64,000 nt of DNA from an uncultured Gilliamella sp. (GCA_945271295.1 CALYPG010000007.1:48107-112106), one strand, 5' to 3'; shown: positions 10,384 through 20,490, numbered from the stretch's first letter. Program-made: numbers and translations. The notes: generated from the letters alone by a model not told the origin.

Positions 10384-11691
10384 ATGATAAAAGCTGATAT
10401 CAAAAAAGAACTTCTCGCTCGCCGTGAAAAATTGTTAGCACAAATGAAAGCAAATAGTATTGCACTTTTTTTTGCCGCGCCGGAGGCAGTCCGTAGTAAT
10501 GATACGCTTTATCCATATCGGCAAAATAGTGATTTTTGGTATTTTACGTTTTTTGATGAACCAGAATCTATGTTAGCGATTATTAAACAAGAAGATAATC
10601 AATCACGATATATATTGTTTAACCGAAAAAAAGATCCTTTAGCCGAAACATGGACCGGGTATCGCTTAGGTCAAAAGGCGGCATTGGATGCGATTGTTGT
10701 TGATAAAGCTTATCTTATTGATGAAATAAATACCGTACTGCCTGATTTATTAAATGGCAAAACAACAATCTATCATGCTAAACAACAATATAAATATGCC
10801 GATCAAATACTCAAAAAGGCTCGAACTACTTTACGACAAGGGACTATGACAAATTTATCGACACCAAGTAAAGTAATTGATTGGCGACCAATTGTGCATA
10901 AAATGCGTATGTTCAAATCTGAATTTGAAATAGCTATTATCCGACAAGCTTGTAAAATCAGTGCTCAAGCGCATGTAAGGGCGATGCAAAAATGTAAACC
11001 TCAAATGTATGAGTATCAATTAGAGGCTGAAATTTTACATGAATTTGTTAAGCATGGTGCACGCTGGCCATCTTATAACACCATTGTTGGTGGTGGTAAT
11101 AACGGTTGCACATTACATTACGAAAATAATAATCAACAGTTAAAAGACGGTGAGTTAGTTTTGATTGATGCAGGATGCGAATATCAATATTACGCGGGCG
11201 ATATTACGCGTACCTTCCCTGTAAATGGTAAATTTAGCCAAGCACAACGTGAAATATATGACATTGTATTGGCATCACAATATCAAGCTATTGCCTTGTT
11301 TAAACCGGGTATATCCATTACCGAGGTTAATCAATATGTTGTTCGAATAATGGTTGAAGGTTTGGTTAAACTTGGCATTATGCAAGGTGATGTTAATGAT
11401 TTGATTGCTAAAGAAGCTTATCGTGCCTACTACATGCATAGTTTAGGGCATTGGCTAGGGATAGATGTGCATGATGTTGGTAGGAACCAACATCGCCCTT
11501 TAGAACCAGGCATGGTATTAACGGTTGAACCTGGTTTGTATATAAATCAAGATGCTGATGTGCCTGAACGTTATAAAGGCATTGGGATTCGCATTGAAGA
11601 TAATATCTTGATCACTGAAAATGGCAACGAAGTATTAACTTCAATTGTACCGAAAAATGCGGATGAAATCGAAAATTTGATGAAACATTAA
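10384..11691 (+). CDS. pepP: Xaa-Pro aminopeptidase (aminopeptidase P)
   Basis: Removes N-terminal residues that precede proline. The 435-residue protein has the AMP_N domain (YPYRQNSDFWYFT) and an M24 pita-bread catalytic domain with all five metal ligands: two Asp in IDAGCEYQYYAGDITRTFPV, His in HSLGHWLGIDVHDVG, Glu in TVEPGLY and Glu in GIRIEDN. The ATG at 10384 lies eight bases after AGGG and aligns with the E. coli start; an ATG at 10378 is too close to it. It forms an operon with ygfB. Confidence 0.95.
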   Translation: MIKADIKKELLARREKLLAQMKANSIALFFAAPEAVRSNDTLYPYRQNSDFWYFTFFDEPESMLAIIKQEDNQSRYILFNRKKDPLAETWTGYRLGQKAALDAIVVDKAYLIDEINTVLPDLLNGKTTIYHAKQQYKYADQILKKARTTLRQGTMTNLSTPSKVIDWRPIVHKMRMFKSEFEIAIIRQACKISAQAHVRAMQKCKPQMYEYQLEAEILHEFVKHGARWPSYNTIVGGGNNGCTLHYENNNQQLKDGELVLIDAGCEYQYYAGDITRTFPVNGKFSQAQREIYDIVLASQYQAIALFKPGISITEVNQYVVRIMVEGLVKLGIMQGDVNDLIAKEAYRAYYMHSLGHWLGIDVHDVGRNQHRPLEPGMVLTVEPGLYINQDADVPERYKGIGIRIEDNILITENGNEVLTSIVPKNADEIENLMKH

Positions 11692-11833
11692 GTGTTTATA
11701 CAAATTTAATATAGTTTAAATTTATTGATTACTCAAAACAATAATACAGCTAATTGTATCAACATTAGTTACATGATAATCATTTAATAGCGTAATAATT
11801 AAATTATAGTAACTAATATTGATAAATTAACCA

Positions 11834-12628
11834 CTATTCAAACCTGGTTGATTCATTATGTTTAAATATAATTTTAATTTCTAAATTTTTAGCAGGTATT
11901 GGTTGATATTTCCATTTTTTCATTGCGGTGATTACAGAACGATTAAAAATATTATTGGGATTTGCTTCAATAATATTAATGTTTTCAACACGTCCCTCAC
12001 TATTTACATCAAAAGTTACCACTACGTACCCATCCAAACGCATATCCAGAGCTCGACGTGGATATTCCGGTTGACCACGACTTATAGGCGATGGGTTTTC
12101 TGAAAAACGGCGATTATCTGAAATTGATGGTGCAACAGCTGTGGGGGCCGTATTATTGCTAACGACTTCCTGCCTTATCTGTTTGCGTGAGGATTTTTGA
12201 ACTTGAGGTTTTTTCTTTTTAGGTTTTTGCTCTTGTTTGATGACAATCTTGTTATCCGGTAATGGAGTAGGTTTCACTTCCTCTTTGACAACTTCTGGTT
12301 CAATAATTGGCTCAATAGTTGGTTCTTCAATAGGTTGATTATCGATAATTTCACTATTTTCCATACCTTGAACATCGGGCGTGTTTTCGACCAATGATTG
12401 TTCCGGTGCCGCAAGTTGTGACAAATCAACCATAATCGCTTTAATGGAATTATCACCATCATCAACCACAATATTGTTCGCAAACAACGCAGAACTAAAT
12501 AACAAACCCACCAAAAAAAAGTGTGACAAAACCGAAAGCGATGTATATAAGTAAACACCTTTTGATCTTTTCTTTGGAAACAGAGGAACCTGTTCGTTAT
12601 TGATATCTATATCAAAGTTAATCTTCAT
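11834..12628 (-). CDS. tonB: TonB energy-transducing protein
   Basis: Couples the inner-membrane proton gradient (through ExbB/ExbD) to outer-membrane TonB-dependent receptors. After a basic cytoplasmic tail comes one membrane segment (YTSLSVLSHFFLVGLLFSS), a Pro/Glu/Lys-rich periplasmic spacer (EEPTIEPIIEPEVVKEEVKP) and a C-terminal TonB domain with GQPEYPRRALDMRLDGYVVV and AMKKWKYQP. About 264 residues from the ATG at 12628. No good ribosome site is seen before that start or before the upstream in-frame ATG at 12640. exbBD are not adjacent. Fur-like sites lie just upstream. Confidence 0.93.
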   Translation of the reverse strand: MKINFDIDINNEQVPLFPKKRSKGVYLYTSLSVLSHFFLVGLLFSSALFANNIVVDDGDNSIKAIMVDLSQLAAPEQSLVENTPDVQGMENSEIIDNQPIEEPTIEPIIEPEVVKEEVKPTPLPDNKIVIKQEQKPKKKKPQVQKSSRKQIRQEVVSNNTAPTAVAPSISDNRRFSENPSPISRGQPEYPRRALDMRLDGYVVVTFDVNSEGRVENINIIEANPNNIFNRSVITAMKKWKYQPIPAKNLEIKIIFKHNESTRFE

Positions 12629-12632
12629 AACA

Positions 12633-12683
12633 ATTATCATTTGTAACTTAAGCCAGCTATTTTAAATGAAAATGCTTATCATT
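12633..12683 (-). promoter_or_regulatory. Putative Fur operators upstream of tonB
   Basis: The 19-base near-palindrome at 12665-12683 (AATGAAAATGCTTATCATT) and a half site ATGATAAT on the minus strand at 12633-12640 resemble the Fur consensus GATAATGATAATCATTATC. Iron repression of tonB is known in many gammaproteobacteria. Match judged by eye. Confidence 0.5.
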
Positions 12684-12791
12684 TGTAGCGTTTTCTTAAT
12701 ACTATAAAATAACCTATAGCAAAACTTGTTGCACAATGATATTTATCAGATAATATCAAACAAGTATCTATTATTTATAATGGTTATCCCG

Positions 12792-13778
12792 ATGAATAAT
12801 CCATCAATGAATCAAATTCTAGAACTGGTCAAAGACGATTTAGTAAAAGTCAATCAAGCCATACAAGCAGAGTTAAGTTCTGATGTTGCCTTAATTAATC
12901 AATTGGGCAATTACATTATTAGCAGCGGTGGCAAACGTATTCGCCCCATTGTTTCGTTATTAGTGGCAAAAGCGCTTAATTATCAAGGTGATAAACATAT
13001 AATTACTGCTGCTTTTATTGAGTTTATCCATACCGCTACTTTATTACATGATGATGTGGTGGATGAATCCGATTTACGGCGTGGCAAATCGACAGCTAAT
13101 GCTCTTTTTGGTAATGCTGCAAGTGTTTTAGTTGGAGATTATATTTATACGCGTTCTTTTCAGATGATGGTACGTACCGAATCTTTTAAAGTGCTAACGA
13201 TTATGTCAGCAGCAACTAATGTGATTGCCGAAGGTGAAGTACAACAATTAATTAATTGTAACGATCCTGATATTACCAAAGAGCAATACTTAGAAGTCAT
13301 TTATCGTAAAACAGCACGCTTATTTGAAGCAACCTCACACTCAGCTGCAGTACTTGCAGGTGCAGATGAGCAGCAAGAATGTGCTTTACGAGAATATGGA
13401 AAATATTTAGGTACTGCCTTTCAACTTATTGATGATTTACTAGATTATAATGCCGATAGCAATCAAAAATTGGGTAAAAATTTGGGGGACGATCTGAATG
13501 AAGGTAAAGCTACACTACCACTTTTACATGCTATGTATCATGCTAAAAATTCACAAGATACCCTTTTAATTCGCCAAGCTATTGAGCAAGGCAACGGCAG
13601 GCATTTGTTAGATCGTATTTTACAAATAATGGATGAGTGTGGTTCACTTGATTTTACCTTGCAAACAGCCCAGCAAGAGGCAAAAAAAGCATATGATGTT
13701 ATTGCCATTTTACCTGATTCGCCATATAAAAAGGCATTGCAAGATCTGGCATTACTTTCGGTTAAACGGGAAAATTAA
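12792..13778 (+). CDS. ispB: Octaprenyl diphosphate synthase
   Basis: Makes the side chain of ubiquinone and menaquinone by adding isopentenyl units. The first aspartate-rich motif is LHDDVVDESDLRRG and the second DDLLDYNAD, with GGKRIRP upstream as in all trans-prenyl synthases; similarity to E. coli IspB is high throughout. Several starts are possible (12726, 12780, 12792, 12807) and none has a clear ribosome site; 12792 gives a length close to the family's. The usual divergent rplU-rpmA genes are absent. Confidence 0.94.
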   Translation: MNNPSMNQILELVKDDLVKVNQAIQAELSSDVALINQLGNYIISSGGKRIRPIVSLLVAKALNYQGDKHIITAAFIEFIHTATLLHDDVVDESDLRRGKSTANALFGNAASVLVGDYIYTRSFQMMVRTESFKVLTIMSAATNVIAEGEVQQLINCNDPDITKEQYLEVIYRKTARLFEATSHSAAVLAGADEQQECALREYGKYLGTAFQLIDDLLDYNADSNQKLGKNLGDDLNEGKATLPLLHAMYHAKNSQDTLLIRQAIEQGNGRHLLDRILQIMDECGSLDFTLQTAQQEAKKAYDVIAILPDSPYKKALQDLALLSVKREN

Positions 13779-13801
13779 TTAACTTAGTGTTTCATTCAAT
13801 A

Positions 13802-13840
13802 TTTATACTGAAACGTATAGTATTCCTGAAACATTTTGTC
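13802..13840 (-). repeat. Interspersed ~39-bp repeat, copy A
   Basis: Read on the minus strand it has TGTTTCAGG, a short spacer, then TATAC-N6-GTATA, the same layout as four other places in the window. It starts 24 bases after the ispB stop and ends before rhtA. Confidence 0.8.
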
Positions 13841-13893
13841 AATCATTATGCATACTATAATCTCATCATTTAATATAATACAAGGTATTGATT

Positions 13894-14757
13894 ATGTTTA
13901 AACGGTCTTGGCCCGTTGTTTTAATTTTTATTTCGATGATTTCGGTGCAAGGTAGTGCATCGATGGCGAAATACCTTTTCCCTGTCCTTGGTCCAGAAGG
14001 GATGACCGCCTGGCGATTATTTTTTTCAGCCATTATGTTAGTTATTATTTTCAAACCTTGGCAAAAACCAATGACTAAATTAGCTTTGAAATATATCCTT
14101 TTATATGGCATTGCAATGGGATGTATGAATTTATGCTTCTATAATGCAATAGCAAGGATTCCGCTTGGTATTGCCGTTGCTATCGAACTTACTGGTCCAA
14201 TCATGGTCGCAATGTGCTCTTCACGCCGATTAACTGATTTTATCTGGTTAGCGATCGCAGTGATCGGTTTAGTGATGTTATTACCCATTCATCAAGCAAC
14301 AAATAATATCGACCCGATTGGCATTTTATTAGCATTTGGTGCAGGTAGTTGTTGGGCCTGTTATATTGTATTTGGTCGCAAAGCTGGCGCTATTCATGGC
14401 TCATCAAGTGTAGCTATTGGTTCAGTTATTGCCTCATTTTTGCTATTTCCGATCGGTGTATGGCAATGTGGCAGTGTGATGTTTTCGGTGGAACTTTTAC
14501 CATTGGTGTTTGTGGTTGCATTATTAGCATCAGCCATTCCTTATGGTTTGGATATGATTGCCTTGCCAAAATTACCTGCGCAAACATTTAGTACTTTAAT
14601 GAGTTTATCACCTGTATTTGCGGCGTTTTCGGGTTTGATTGTGTTACACGAACAATTAAGTCATTATCAATGGCTCGCCATTGTTTTTATTATCGTATCA
14701 TCAATAGGAACAGTGCTGACAATGAATCGACCAACGAAGTTGAAATCAATTAAATAA
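13894..14757 (+). CDS. rhtA: EamA-family amino-acid exporter, RhtA-like
   Basis: A 287-residue inner-membrane protein with ten hydrophobic segments in two EamA halves. It shares with E. coli RhtA the stretches PLGIAVAIELTGPI, CSSRRLTDFIW and GAGSCWACYIVFGRKAGA. RhtA exports threonine and homoserine. The ATG at 13894 lies eight bases after CAAGG; a TTG six bases upstream is too close. The gene stands alone and is convergent with ffh. Confidence 0.85.
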   Translation: MFKRSWPVVLIFISMISVQGSASMAKYLFPVLGPEGMTAWRLFFSAIMLVIIFKPWQKPMTKLALKYILLYGIAMGCMNLCFYNAIARIPLGIAVAIELTGPIMVAMCSSRRLTDFIWLAIAVIGLVMLLPIHQATNNIDPIGILLAFGAGSCWACYIVFGRKAGAIHGSSSVAIGSVIASFLLFPIGVWQCGSVMFSVELLPLVFVVALLASAIPYGLDMIALPKLPAQTFSTLMSLSPVFAAFSGLIVLHEQLSHYQWLAIVFIIVSSIGTVLTMNRPTKLKSIK

Positions 14758-14784
14758 CCGAGTTATTAATATTGTTAAGTTGTT

Positions 14785-14810
14785 ATATCGCGCTTAAAAT
14801 AGCGCGATAT
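14785..14810. terminator. Hairpin between convergent rhtA and ffh
   Basis: Perfect nine-base inverted repeat ATATCGCGC/GCGCGATAT with an eight-base loop in the 121-base gap between convergent genes. The flanking T run is weak, so it is a probable rather than certain terminator. Confidence 0.6.
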
Positions 14811-14878
14811 TTCAATATAAATCAATAAATTAAAATGCAATTTGAATTAATGATAAAATTGGGACTAACTATGTTAAT

Positions 14879-16246
14879 TTAACGTGGGAATCCCATTCCT
14901 CCGCCACCCATTAGGCCTTTCATTTGGCGCATCATTTTCATCATGCCTCCGCCCTTCATCTTTTTCATCATTTTTTGCATATCTTCAAATTGTTTGAGTA
15001 ATTTATTCACATCCTGTACTTGGGTACCAGAACCATTGGCTATGCGGCGTTTACGCGAACCTTTGATGATTTCTGGATTAGCGCGTTCTTTTAACGTCAT
15101 AGAGCCAATCATAGCTTCCATTTTAATCGTTATTTTATCATCCATTTGCGCTTTTATATGATCCGGTAATTGACCTGCACCTGGCAATTTAGCAAGCAAT
15201 GCTCCCATACCACCCATATTACGCATTTGTTTAAGCTGATCTTGAAAATCATTAAAGTCAAATTTGTCGCCTTTTTTCAACTTTTTGGCAATTTTTTCCG
15301 CTTTTTCGCGATCAACGTTACTTTGTAATTCTTCGATTAATGAAATCACATCACCCATGCCTAAAATACGTGAAGCAATGCGATCTGGATAAAATGGCTC
15401 TAAAGCATCAGTTTTTTCGCCCATCCCTAAAAACTTGATTGGTTTACCTGTAATATAACGAATGGATAACGCAGCTCCCCCACGGGCATCACCATCTACT
15501 TTAGTTAGAATTACCCCTGTAAGTGGTAGAGCGTCATTAAAGGCTTTAGCAGTATTAGCTGCATCTTGACCGGTCATGGCATCAACCACAAATAAGGTTT
15601 CGATAGGATTAATTGCTTGATGAAGCGCTTTGATTTCATCCATCATATCGCTATCAACATGTAGACGACCTGCTGTATCGACAATTAGTACGTCAAAAAA
15701 TTGTAATTTGGCATGAGAAATCGCTTTATTAACAATATCAACAGGTTTTTCATTAATATCTGATGGGAAAAACTCTACATCTATGGCTTTAGCAAGGGTT
15801 GCTAGTTGTTTAATTGCAGCGGGGCGATAGACGTCAGCGGATACCACCAATACTTTCTTTTTTTGTTTTTCTTTTAAGAATTTGGCTAGTTTTGCAACAC
15901 TGGTTGTTTTACCGGCACCTTGTAAACCGGCCATTAAAATCACTGCTGGTGGTTGCGTTGCTAAATTGAGTGAGCTATTCACTTCACCCATTGCACTGGT
16001 GAGTTCAGCTTGTACAATTTTAATAAACTCTTGACCGGGGGTTAAGCTTTTATTGACATCTAGACCGATCGCCTTTTCTTTAACTTGATTAATAAATTCA
16101 CGCACAACTGGCAATGCAACGTCGGCTTCAAGTAATGCCATGCGTACATCGCGCAGGGCTTCTTTAATATTATCTTCAGACAATCTTCCGCGACCACTAA
16201 TATTTCGCAATGTCTGTGATAAACGGTCAGTTAGGTTCTCAAACAT
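14879..16246 (-). CDS. ffh: Signal recognition particle protein Ffh
   Basis: GTPase subunit of the signal recognition particle; with 4.5S RNA it brings nascent membrane proteins to FtsY. The 455-residue protein has the N domain, the G domain (GLQGAGKTTSVAKLAKF, DTAGRLH, TKVDGDARGG) and a methionine- and glycine-rich M domain at the C-terminus ending GMGFPR. The start at 16246 (MFENLTDRL) matches E. coli; the longer frame adds 12 hydrophobic residues not seen in the family. 4.5S RNA is not visible in the window. Confidence 0.97.
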   Translation of the reverse strand: MFENLTDRLSQTLRNISGRGRLSEDNIKEALRDVRMALLEADVALPVVREFINQVKEKAIGLDVNKSLTPGQEFIKIVQAELTSAMGEVNSSLNLATQPPAVILMAGLQGAGKTTSVAKLAKFLKEKQKKKVLVVSADVYRPAAIKQLATLAKAIDVEFFPSDINEKPVDIVNKAISHAKLQFFDVLIVDTAGRLHVDSDMMDEIKALHQAINPIETLFVVDAMTGQDAANTAKAFNDALPLTGVILTKVDGDARGGAALSIRYITGKPIKFLGMGEKTDALEPFYPDRIASRILGMGDVISLIEELQSNVDREKAEKIAKKLKKGDKFDFNDFQDQLKQMRNMGGMGALLAKLPGAGQLPDHIKAQMDDKITIKMEAMIGSMTLKERANPEIIKGSRKRRIANGSGTQVQDVNKLLKQFEDMQKMMKKMKGGGMMKMMRQMKGLMGGGGMGFPR

Positions 16247-16419
16247 AGTTAATCTCAAAAAATAAAAAATGATGATTATCATAACAGAAATTTGTCAGAA
16301 GTCCCACGTTCATAATTTTGTACTTACTTGACAGCAAATTATGATCCTGTTCAAATGTTATAAACTATTGCGTTTTTAGTAATTAAACACCAAAAGCTAA
16401 AAAGAAAAGGAGAGAGAAC

Positions 16420-16803
16420 ATGAAAAAAATTATTAATACAGATAAGGCCCCTGCGGCAATTGGCCCTTATGTTCAGGCGGTTGATTTAGGTAATATGATG
16501 TTTGCGTCAGGACAAATTCCATTAGATCCTGCTACAGGTACAATGCCAAGTTGTGTTAAAGAACAAACAAAGCAAAGTTTGGCTAACGTTAAAGCGATTA
16601 TTACTGCGGCAGGTTATGCGGTAAATAATATTGTCAAAACGACCATCTTTTTAGCTGATATGAATGATTTTGTGGCAGTAAATGGTGTTTATGAGGCATT
16701 TTTTACTGAGAATAACGCCTCATTCCCGGCACGCTCTTGTGTGCAAGTCGCTAGAATTCCCAAAGATGCTAAAGTCGAAATTGAAGTGATTGTTGCTAAA
16801 TAA
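16420..16803 (+). CDS. ridA: RidA/YjgF family enamine/imine deaminase
   Basis: A 127-residue trimeric-family protein that hydrolyses reactive 2-aminoacrylate released by PLP enzymes. The signatures AIGPYVQAVDLGNMMFASGQ, the near C-terminal FPARSCVQVARIPKDA (catalytic Arg) and VEIEVIVA are present. AAGGAGAGAG precedes the ATG. It is divergent from ffh; the tyrB-type aminotransferase follows after 274 bases. The call could equally be the paralogue TdcF; general RidA is preferred because no threonine-degradation genes are near. Confidence 0.9.
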   Translation: MKKIINTDKAPAAIGPYVQAVDLGNMMFASGQIPLDPATGTMPSCVKEQTKQSLANVKAIITAAGYAVNNIVKTTIFLADMNDFVAVNGVYEAFFTENNASFPARSCVQVARIPKDAKVEIEVIVAK

Positions 16804-16843
16804 ACTTGATTGGTTTAATTAACCCTATTTGTTATTAATATAA

Positions 16844-16884
16844 TCTGTAAAGAAGTTTCAGGTCAGGCTAATGTTTTAGTATAG
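16844..16884 (+). repeat. Interspersed ~39-bp repeat, copy B (degenerate)
   Basis: CTGTAAAGAAGTTTCAGGTC matches the left part of the family; the right arm is eroded (only GTATA of the TATAC/GTATA pair survives). It lies about 40 bases after the ridA stop. Confidence 0.6.
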
Positions 16885-17077
16885 ATTGTGCTACAAAATT
16901 AATAATAATAAGGTTAATTTTATTGATAAAAATGTCCGCTATTGAATTATAAATTTATTTTAATAATCAATAACCCCTCTATTGTTAAAGTATTATTTAA
17001 TGATTGATTGCCATTTGACTTGGTGCAATAATCTACAGTTAATTATTGTTATTTACAGGGTAAATTAGGTTGCCGAT

Positions 17078-18271
17078 ATGTTTGAAAAAGTAGAGCTATA
17101 TGCAGGGGATCCCATCTTATCGTTAGTGGCTGATTTTAATAATGATAGTCGAGAAGATAAAACAAATTTAAGTATTGGTTATTATTATGATGAGCAAGGC
17201 ATTGTTCCGCAATTAGAATGCATCAAAACCGCTCGTGATTATCTTTATCAAAATAAGCAAGATGCGCAGCTTTATTTACCAATGAGCGGTTTACCAGCTT
17301 ATTGCCAAGCTATTCAATCTTTATTATTTGGCGAGCATCATCGTGCATATCAAGATAAATGCATTGCTACTATTCAAACATTAGGTGGTTCTGGTGCTTT
17401 AAAAGTAGGTGCCGATTTTTTGTTTCGTTATTTCCCAACATCTGAGGTTTGGGTTAGTGATCCAACCTGGGAAAATCATATTGCCATTTTTAATGGTGCT
17501 GGTTTTAAGGTTAATAAATATCCTTATTTTGATCCTCAGACTTGTGGTGTGAAATTTGATGCAATGTTAGCAACATTAAACCAATTACCCGCCAAAAGTA
17601 TTGTGTTACTTCATCCATGTTGTCATAACCCAACTGGCGCTGATTTAACTCATGCCCAGTGGGATAAAGTGATTGAAGTGTTGTTGGCACGTGATCTTAT
17701 TGCTTTTATGGATATTGCTTATCAAGGATTTGGTGAAAGTATTGAAGATGATGCCTATGCCATAAAAAAAGTGGCTGAAAAAGGGGTATGTGGTTTGGTG
17801 AGCAATTCATTTTCAAAAACCTTTTCCCTATATGGTGAACGGGTTGGGGGTTTGTCAGTATTGTGTGACAATAGCGAAGTTGCTAATCGGGTTTTAAGTC
17901 AGCTTCAAGCAACAGTTCGCCGTAATTATTCAAGTCCCGCCGCTTATGGTGCCCAGCTAGTATCATATGTATTAAATAATTCTGAACTCAAAACCCAATG
18001 GTTTAAAGAAGTTGCAGCAATGCGTGATCGCATTGTGTTAATGCGATCTACATTAGTTGCCTCATTGAAAAAAGCCGTACCTGATCATAATTTTGACTTT
18101 TTAGTTAAACAGCGCGGCATGTTTAGTTATACCGGTTTTACCCAAGAACAAGTCACTTACTTAAAAGATAATTTTGCCGTTTATTTGGTAGGCAATGGAA
18201 GAATGTGTGTGACTGGTTTGAATCACCATAATATTTACCGAGTAGCAGAAGCATTTTCTGCATTAACATAA
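17078..18271 (+). CDS. tyrB: Aromatic amino acid aminotransferase (TyrB-like, class I)
   Basis: A 397-residue PLP enzyme of the AspC/TyrB subgroup that transfers amino groups between glutamate and phenylpyruvate, hydroxyphenylpyruvate or oxaloacetate. Visible are the start [14 protein letters not shown], the [13 protein letters not shown] loop, the PLP lysine in [16 protein letters not shown] and the substrate-binding Arg near the C-terminus ([10 protein letters not shown]). AspC-like activity cannot be excluded. It has its own upstream region of 274 bases that also holds repeat copy B. Confidence 0.9.
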   Translation: MFEKVELYAGDPILSLVADFNNDSREDKTNLSIGYYYDEQGIVPQLECIKTARDYLYQNKQDAQLYLPMSGLPAYCQAIQSLLFGEHHRAYQDKCIATIQTLGGSGALKVGADFLFRYFPTSEVWVSDPTWENHIAIFNGAGFKVNKYPYFDPQTCGVKFDAMLATLNQLPAKSIVLLHPCCHNPTGADLTHAQWDKVIEVLLARDLIAFMDIAYQGFGESIEDDAYAIKKVAEKGVCGLVSNSFSKTFSLYGERVGGLSVLCDNSEVANRVLSQLQATVRRNYSSPAAYGAQLVSYVLNNSELKTQWFKEVAAMRDRIVLMRSTLVASLKKAVPDHNFDFLVKQRGMFSYTGFTQEQVTYLKDNFAVYLVGNGRMCVTGLNHHNIYRVAEAFSALT

Positions 18272-18300
18272 CAATGTCATTAATAAGAGGAGTATATTTT

Positions 18301-18450
18301 ATGTTCCACAAAATATTAATTTTGATGTTAGGTATTATTATGACGACCCTAGTTGTAGGATGTAATACAGTTCAAGGGGTTGGTCAAGATGTTCAATCAG
18401 GCGGTAAAGCTATTTCAAATTCAGCTGAAACGGTCAGTGAAAAATTATAA
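18301..18450 (+). CDS. Entericidin-family small lipoprotein
   Basis: A 49-residue protein with a good ribosome site (AAGAGGAG). A hydrophobic signal ends in the lipobox LVVGC (Cys 21), and the mature part reads NTVQGVGQDVQSGGKAIS, which is the conserved pattern of entericidins EcnA/EcnB. In E. coli these form a toxin/antidote lipoprotein pair; here only one is present, 29 bases after the aminotransferase. The family call is firm, the toxin-versus-antidote role is not. Confidence 0.88.
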   Translation: MFHKILILMLGIIMTTLVVGCNTVQGVGQDVQSGGKAISNSAETVSEKL

Positions 18451-18508
18451 GTTAATGAATATTGCATCATATACTTATATTTAGCATAAAAATGAGTTTT
18501 AAAAAGAA

Positions 18509-19015
18509 ATGCAAAAAGCTTTAATTATAGTAACATTGTTTTTACTTCTTGGGTGCGATTCGTTGAATTATCGAACCGCACCTTTTGTTATGCAAAATTG
18601 TCAGTATTCAACGCTTGCTGGTGTGGAATTTGTATTCAATCAATTACCTGAAAATATGCCAAATTACCAGTCTATCTATATTGCGCAAAGTCGAGAAAGC
18701 CGAGTATTATCATCCGATTATGTTGGAATGAAAGGCAAACTGACTGATCAAATATTGGTGCGTGATTACCCCAAGCAAACTTTTTGGCGGACGCCAACTT
18801 TGTTAGAAAGAGCATCTTTATATGATGACGGTTATGATGATCTTTATATTAGTGCAAAGCAAAAAGAAAAACGTGATCGCAAAGCCAAATTTGTAGTTAG
18901 GCAAGCTGTTTTGCAAAATTGTCAAATTGTTTATATCGCTATTGATTCTTTAGCTAAAGATCGAAATAATCCTCAACTGATTGAATCAGCAAATTTAACA
19001 ATTATTAAAAAATAG
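18509..19015 (+). CDS. Putative lipoprotein, unknown function
   Basis: A 168-residue protein with a short signal ending in the lipobox LLLGC (Cys 16). The mature part is Tyr-rich and contains a run of basic residues (KQKEKRDRKAK). No family recognised. It lies between the entericidin and a DUF2569 gene, ten bases before the latter, and may be co-transcribed with it. Confidence 0.6.
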   Translation: MQKALIIVTLFLLLGCDSLNYRTAPFVMQNCQYSTLAGVEFVFNQLPENMPNYQSIYIAQSRESRVLSSDYVGMKGKLTDQILVRDYPKQTFWRTPTLLERASLYDDGYDDLYISAKQKEKRDRKAKFVVRQAVLQNCQIVYIAIDSLAKDRNNPQLIESANLTIIKK

Positions 19016-19024
19016 GATACTTAT

Positions 19025-19537
19025 ATGGATGAAGAAAAACAGCTTAGCGGGTTAGGCGGCTGGCTGATTTTAGTTGCCATTAGTTTAATTTATCAATTTA
19101 TATCGGTTGGTTATGGTTTTTTTAGCAATTTTAGTGCTATTTTTGTTAGTAATATGTGGGCTGTTTTTTGTGATCCAAATTCGAATATGTATGTGGCTAA
19201 TTTGGATTGGCTAATATATTTTGAATGTGTTTGTAATAGTGTATTTCTGATTTTAATTGGTTATATAATTTATCTTTTTTTTAGAAAAAATTATAAACTC
19301 CCTTCATTTTTTATTTTTTTCAAAATTATCTATGTTGTTTTCATAACATCAGATGTTATTCTTTGTTGCATTGTATTACAATTGGCAAACAATTACTTTC
19401 CTGATTTAATAGGTATTGTTGGAGCCATTATTAATGCCTGTATTTGGATCCCCTATATGTTAACTTCAGTGCGAGTAAAAAATACATTTATTAACGGACG
19501 TCGTAGCAAACCTAGCTACAACGGGATTGTTAGTTAA
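19025..19537 (+). CDS. DUF2569-like four-helix membrane protein
   Basis: A 170-residue protein that opens with LSGLGGWLILVAISLI, the hallmark of DUF2569 proteins, and has four hydrophobic segments (about residues 13-35, 60-82, 93-117, 120-142). The function of the family is unknown. It lies between a lipoprotein gene and galU, 19 bases before galU. Confidence 0.75.
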   Translation: MDEEKQLSGLGGWLILVAISLIYQFISVGYGFFSNFSAIFVSNMWAVFCDPNSNMYVANLDWLIYFECVCNSVFLILIGYIIYLFFRKNYKLPSFFIFFKIIYVVFITSDVILCCIVLQLANNYFPDLIGIVGAIINACIWIPYMLTSVRVKNTFINGRRSKPSYNGIVS

Positions 19538-19556
19538 ATTGTTTTAAGGAAACACA

Positions 19557-20471
19557 ATGTCATTAAATTTAGATCCTTCAATCACAGGAAAAGTAAAAAA
19601 AGCAGTTATCCCCGTTGCCGGACTGGGTACACGGATGTTACCCGCCACTAAAGCGATTCCTAAAGAAATGTTACCAGTGGTCGACAAACCGCTTATCCAA
19701 TATGTCGTTAAAGAGTGCATTGCTGCGGGAATTACTGAAATTATTTTTGTTACTCATTCTTCTAAAAACTCAATCGAAAACCATTTTGATACCAGTTTTG
19801 AATTAGAAGCAATGTTAGAAGCACGGGTTAAGCGTCAATTATTGCAAGAAGTACAAGGCATTTTACCCAAAAATGTAACAATTACCAGTGTGCGTCAAGG
19901 TTTAGCTAAAGGGCTTGGGCATGCGGTACTTTGCGCCTATCCTTTAGTTGGTGATCAACCGTTTGCGGTAGTGTTACCAGATGTGATTATTGATGAATAT
20001 GATAGCGACCTTGCAAATGACAATTTAGCAGCAATGATTAACAATTATCATGAGACGAAGCATAGCCAAATTATGGTTGAACCCGTACCAGAAGCTTTAG
20101 TTTCATCTTATGGTATTGTCGATTGTCGAGGAGAACAATTATCTGCTGGTAATGTGGCACAAATGTACAGTGTTATTGAAAAACCAACCATTGAAGAAGC
20201 GCCATCGAATCAATCTGTGGTTGGGCGTTATGTATTGTCGGAAAAGATTTGGCCTATGCTAGCAAAAACACCACTAGGTGCCGGTGGTGAAATTCAGCTA
20301 ACTGATGCTATTGCTATGTTACTCGATGAAGAGCCTGTTGATGCCTATTGTATTAAAGGCCGAAGTCATGATTGTGGTAATAAATTGGGTTATGTACAGA
20401 CCTTTGTGCAATATGCGATGCGTCATCAAAGTCTGGGTGATGATGTTAAAGCTTGGTTAAAAACCATTTAG
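19557..20471 (+). CDS. galU: UTP-glucose-1-phosphate uridylyltransferase
   Basis: Makes UDP-glucose for LPS, capsule precursors and trehalose. The 304-residue protein has the nucleotidyltransferase signature [20 protein letters not shown] and the later [11 protein letters not shown] and [12 protein letters not shown] motifs. It starts 19 bases after the DUF2569 gene with AAGGAAAC before the ATG, and ends at a clear hairpin terminator. Confidence 0.97.
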   Translation: MSLNLDPSITGKVKKAVIPVAGLGTRMLPATKAIPKEMLPVVDKPLIQYVVKECIAAGITEIIFVTHSSKNSIENHFDTSFELEAMLEARVKRQLLQEVQGILPKNVTITSVRQGLAKGLGHAVLCAYPLVGDQPFAVVLPDVIIDEYDSDLANDNLAAMINNYHETKHSQIMVEPVPEALVSSYGIVDCRGEQLSAGNVAQMYSVIEKPTIEEAPSNQSVVGRYVLSEKIWPMLAKTPLGAGGEIQLTDAIAMLLDEEPVDAYCIKGRSHDCGNKLGYVQTFVQYAMRHQSLGDDVKAWLKTI

Positions 20472-20490
20472 TTTTTTAGCGTTGAAAGTA

